From Pseudomonadota bacterium (GTDB taxonomy: Bacteria; Pseudomonadota; Gammaproteobacteria; Pseudomonadales; Pseudomonadaceae), in NCBI GenBank assembly GCA_023388335.1, contig JAEWGL010000079.1:1-64000 (forward strand): a stretch of 64,000 bases of DNA. The letters are read 5' to 3'. Shown one piece after another: positions 61,861 to 64,000 of this stretch. The notes under the pieces are model-generated. The model saw only the letters and a list, made by a program, of their open reading frames with translations, had not been told where the DNA came from and made no database searches. The position numbers were made by a program, and so were the translations under genes. Position 1 is the stretch's first letter. Every line of letters begins with the position of its first letter.

Positions 61861-62427
61861 ATGCAATTGGACCGTGAAACAGGCTGGTTCACCGGCGTCA
61901 CCCATTGCCCCTCACCGAATTTCAACGCCCGTCCCGAAGGCGAATGCATTTCCCTGCTGGTGATCCACAACATCAGCCTGCCGCCCGGCTGCTTTGGTAC
62001 CGGCAAGGTGCAGGCATTTTTCCAGAATGCCCTGGACCCAGACGAGCACCCGTACTTCCAGGGTATCGAGCACCTGAAAGTTTCCGCGCACTTGTTCGTC
62101 GAGCGCGATGGCGCGGTGACGCAGTTCGTTTCTTGCCTGGAGCGCGCCTGGCATGCGGGAATCTCAAGTTTCGAGGGTCGTGAGGCCTGCAATGATTTCT
62201 CCATCGGCATCGAGCTCGAAGGCACCGACGAGCTGCCCTACACCGATGCGCAATATGCGACGCTGGAGCAACTGACTTGGCAGATACGTGCGGCCTGGCC
62301 GGCCATCGACCGGCAACGCATCTGTGGTCACAGTGACATCGCCCCGGTGCGCAAGACCGATCCGGGGCCGGCTTTCGACTGGGAACGCTACCGCGCCTCC
62401 CTGCAGGACTACGAGGACAAGGCATGA
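61861..62427 (+). CDS. ampD: 1,6-anhydro-N-acetylmuramyl-L-alanine amidase AmpD
   Basis: This is a 188-residue cytoplasmic zinc amidase of peptidoglycan recycling; loss raises AmpC expression where ampR-ampC exist. Zn ligands are in LLVIHNISLPP (His), AWHAGIS and GHSDIAPVRKTDPGPAFDW (His, Asp). The ATG at 61861 has AGGA at 8-bp spacing. It overlaps ampE by ATGA. Confidence 0.96.
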   Translation: MQLDRETGWFTGVTHCPSPNFNARPEGECISLLVIHNISLPPGCFGTGKVQAFFQNALDPDEHPYFQGIEHLKVSAHLFVERDGAVTQFVSCLERAWHAGISSFEGREACNDFSIGIELEGTDELPYTDAQYATLEQLTWQIRAAWPAIDRQRICGHSDIAPVRKTDPGPAFDWERYRASLQDYEDKA

Positions 62428-63254
62428 GTTTTCTGGTGTTGGTGCTGGTATTGTGGGTCGAGAAGTTTTCCGCGATGCGGCACCGGCTGCAGCGAGACGG
62501 CTTCTTTCTCGGCGAGCTGGTCCGACTGGAGCGCAGCGGCAAGGTGCACCCTTGGTGGACCTTGAGCATCCTGGTGCTGGCGCCCGTCGCGCTGCTGGTG
62601 CTGCTGCTGTACGTGCTGGAGCCCGTGGCCTACGGCCTGCTGGCCTTACCTGTGCATCTGCTGGTGTTGATCTACAGCCTTGGCCGTGGTGACACCAAGG
62701 CGGCTCTTGGCCCCTTCCGCGATGCCTGGCGACGCGGCGACCAGCAAGCCGCGCTGCACGTGGCCGAGCGTGACCTGGGGCTGGTCGCCGAGGATGCCGA
62801 TGGCCTGCTCTCGCGGGTCCAGGGCCACCTGCTGTGGCAAGCCTACCAGAGCTTCTTCGCGGTCATTTTCTGGTACTTCCTGCTCGGTCCCGGCGCGGCA
62901 CTGGCCTACCGCTTGCTCGACCTGTGCGCGCAGCACAGCCGCCAGGCCGCGCTCCAGCACCGTGCCGAGCAGCTGCGCCATGCCCTGGACTGGCTGCCGG
63001 TACGGGGGCTGGCCCTGAGCTTTGCCTTGGTGGGCAACTTCATGGCGGTCAGCCGGTTGATGCTGCACGAATTGCTGAACTGGCAAATCAGCGCCGCTCA
63101 CCTGGTGGCCAAGGTCGGACAGGTCGCCGACGATCTCCAGCCGGGCGAGGCCGGCCCGCAAGGCCTGGCCACCCTGGATAGCTTGTGGGAGCTGCTGCTG
63201 CGCTGCGCGGTGCTGTGGTATGCGGCCTTTGCGTTGTGGACGGTGCTCGGGTAA
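62424..63254 (+). CDS. ampE: Regulatory signalling membrane protein AmpE
   Basis: This is a 276-residue inner-membrane protein with several hydrophobic segments, including FLVLVLVLWVEKF at the N-terminus and APVALLVLLLYVL. It is the usual ampD partner; its mechanism is poorly defined. It overlaps ampD by 4 bp. It is convergent with tatD. Confidence 0.92.
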   Translation: MSFLVLVLVLWVEKFSAMRHRLQRDGFFLGELVRLERSGKVHPWWTLSILVLAPVALLVLLLYVLEPVAYGLLALPVHLLVLIYSLGRGDTKAALGPFRDAWRRGDQQAALHVAERDLGLVAEDADGLLSRVQGHLLWQAYQSFFAVIFWYFLLGPGAALAYRLLDLCAQHSRQAALQHRAEQLRHALDWLPVRGLALSFALVGNFMAVSRLMLHELLNWQISAAHLVAKVGQVADDLQPGEAGPQGLATLDSLWELLLRCAVLWYAAFALWTVLG

Positions 63255-63281
63255 GGCCTTCGCCGAAGGCTTGCCAGGCCA

Positions 63282-64000
63282 TTACCAGCCGAACAGCTCA
63301 CAGGCATTACGGCGGGTGACCTCGGCCAGCGTCTGGGCGTTGACCCCGATCACTTCGGCCAGCGCCGTGGCGATCTCAGGCAGATGCTCCGGACTGTTCC
63401 GTTGCCCCGCAAACATGGCCGGCGCCATGTCTGGCGCATCGGTTTCCAGGACCAGGCTCTCCAGCGGTAACCGCGGCAGCACCTTGCGCAGGCGCAGGGC
63501 CTGGGGCCAGGTGGCGGCGCCGCCGAGGCCGAGCTTGAAGCCGAGCTTGATGTATTCGCGGGCCTCTTCGTAGCTGCCGGCGAAGGCATGGATGATGCCG
63601 GCACGCTTGAGCTTGTAGCGCTTGAGGGTGGCGATCACCTGGGCATGGCTGCGGCGCACGTGGAGCAGGGCCGGCAGATCGAAGTCCACCGCCAACTGCA
63701 GCTGCGCTTCGAACAGCGCCTGCTGGCGCGCCTTGTCCAGCTCCGGCAGGTAGTAGTCCAAGCCGAACTCGCCGACCGCACATAACTGGGCATGGCCGTG
63801 CAGCTGCTCGAGCCAGTCGCGCAAGTGCCCAAGATGCTCGGGAAGGTGCTGCTCGAGGTAGACCGGGTGCAGGCCGAAGGCGGCGTGCAGGCGTGGGTCA
63901 CCGCACACCAGGTCCCAGACCCGCTGCCAGTTGTCCTGATGGACCCCCAGCAGCACCATGCGCTCGACCCCGCGCGCACTGGCATTGGCAAGCAGACGGT
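63282..64000 (-). CDS. TatD-family metal-dependent hydrolase (5' end outside window)
   Basis: This is the C-terminal ~240 residues of a TatD-type deoxyribonuclease/hydrolase. The open frame continues through 64000 (LLANASARGVERMVLLGV), so the N-terminal HxH metal motif is beyond the edge. AVGEFGLDYYLPE, LPALLHVRRSH, GIIHAFAGSYEEA and LETDAPDM carry the remaining metal ligands. Its position beside ampDE fits P. putida. Confidence 0.9.
   Translation of the reverse strand, partial: RLLANASARGVERMVLLGVHQDNWQRVWDLVCGDPRLHAAFGLHPVYLEQHLPEHLGHLRDWLEQLHGHAQLCAVGEFGLDYYLPELDKARQQALFEAQLQLAVDFDLPALLHVRRSHAQVIATLKRYKLKRAGIIHAFAGSYEEAREYIKLGFKLGLGGAATWPQALRLRKVLPRLPLESLVLETDAPDMAPAMFAGQRNSPEHLPEIATALAEVIGVNAQTLAEVTRRNACELFGW

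Overview
The window is a piece of a Pseudomonas chromosome, most likely of the P. putida group. Gene order is the main evidence. The runs TPR lipoprotein-lolB-ispE-tRNA-Gln-prs-rplY-pth-ychF, hemA-prfA-prmC-moeB-murI, uraA-upp/hpt, a PA4642-type gene next to mqo, and ahpC-trxB-nadC-ampDE follow the order I know from Pseudomonas. High GC with long antisense ORFs, REP-type repeats and a class II LitR (PplR1-like) photoregulator beside phr point to P. putida. Most proteins are ordinary core functions. I saw no prophage, insertion sequence, CRISPR array or rRNA.

Layout. (1) 1-6160 is an accessory block with visibly lower GC: an OprD-type porin, a divergent AraC-type regulator, a beta-keto acid cleavage enzyme (BKACE), an MFS importer and an NAD-type SDR. 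It reads as a self-contained pathway for an unknown (beta-hydroxy or beta-keto) acid. It is preceded by an unusual 11-bp-phased array of TGCGCA palindromes. (2) 6436-13257 is a minus-strand core run for translation, nucleotide, isoprenoid and lipoprotein functions. (3) 13426-18786 is the plus-strand hemA-prfA-prmC-moeB-murI run, then pagL. (4) 18898-25415 is a light-response cluster: phr, a class II LitR regulator, a ybgA-like gene, an FAD oxidoreductase, a TIGR01777 epimerase and hemH. Two operators match the PplR1 consensus as I remember it. (5) 25591-32466 holds purine/pyrimidine salvage, mqo and small exported proteins, with a 600-bp noncoding stretch upstream of mqo.

(6) 32826-40203 holds an acyltransferase, several small proteins, an SRAP protein with non-canonical active-site positions, an M48 lipoprotein peptidase, a GDT1-type Mn exporter behind a yybP-ykoY riboswitch with a visible switching helix, rsmC, a D-2-hydroxyacid dehydrogenase and a LysE exporter. 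(7) 40332-48572 is an acyl-CoA ligase, DUF1302 and DUF1329 outer-membrane proteins and a MalT-like LuxR activator, probably one fatty-acid or hydrophobic-substrate system. (8) 48742-51038 is a response regulator-TPR protein overlapping a soluble histidine kinase. (9) 51039-64000 has a repeat-rich spacer, an OmpA-like lipoprotein, pta, slyD, gpx, a GT4 glycosyltransferase, cysZ, ahpC with an OxyR-like site, trxB, nadC, ampDE and a tatD gene cut by the window edge.

Most start codons were chosen by Shine-Dalgarno spacing and family length. Several differ from the longest possible ORF, for example GTG starts for pth, prs and the AraC regulator. Database similarity is from memory only.
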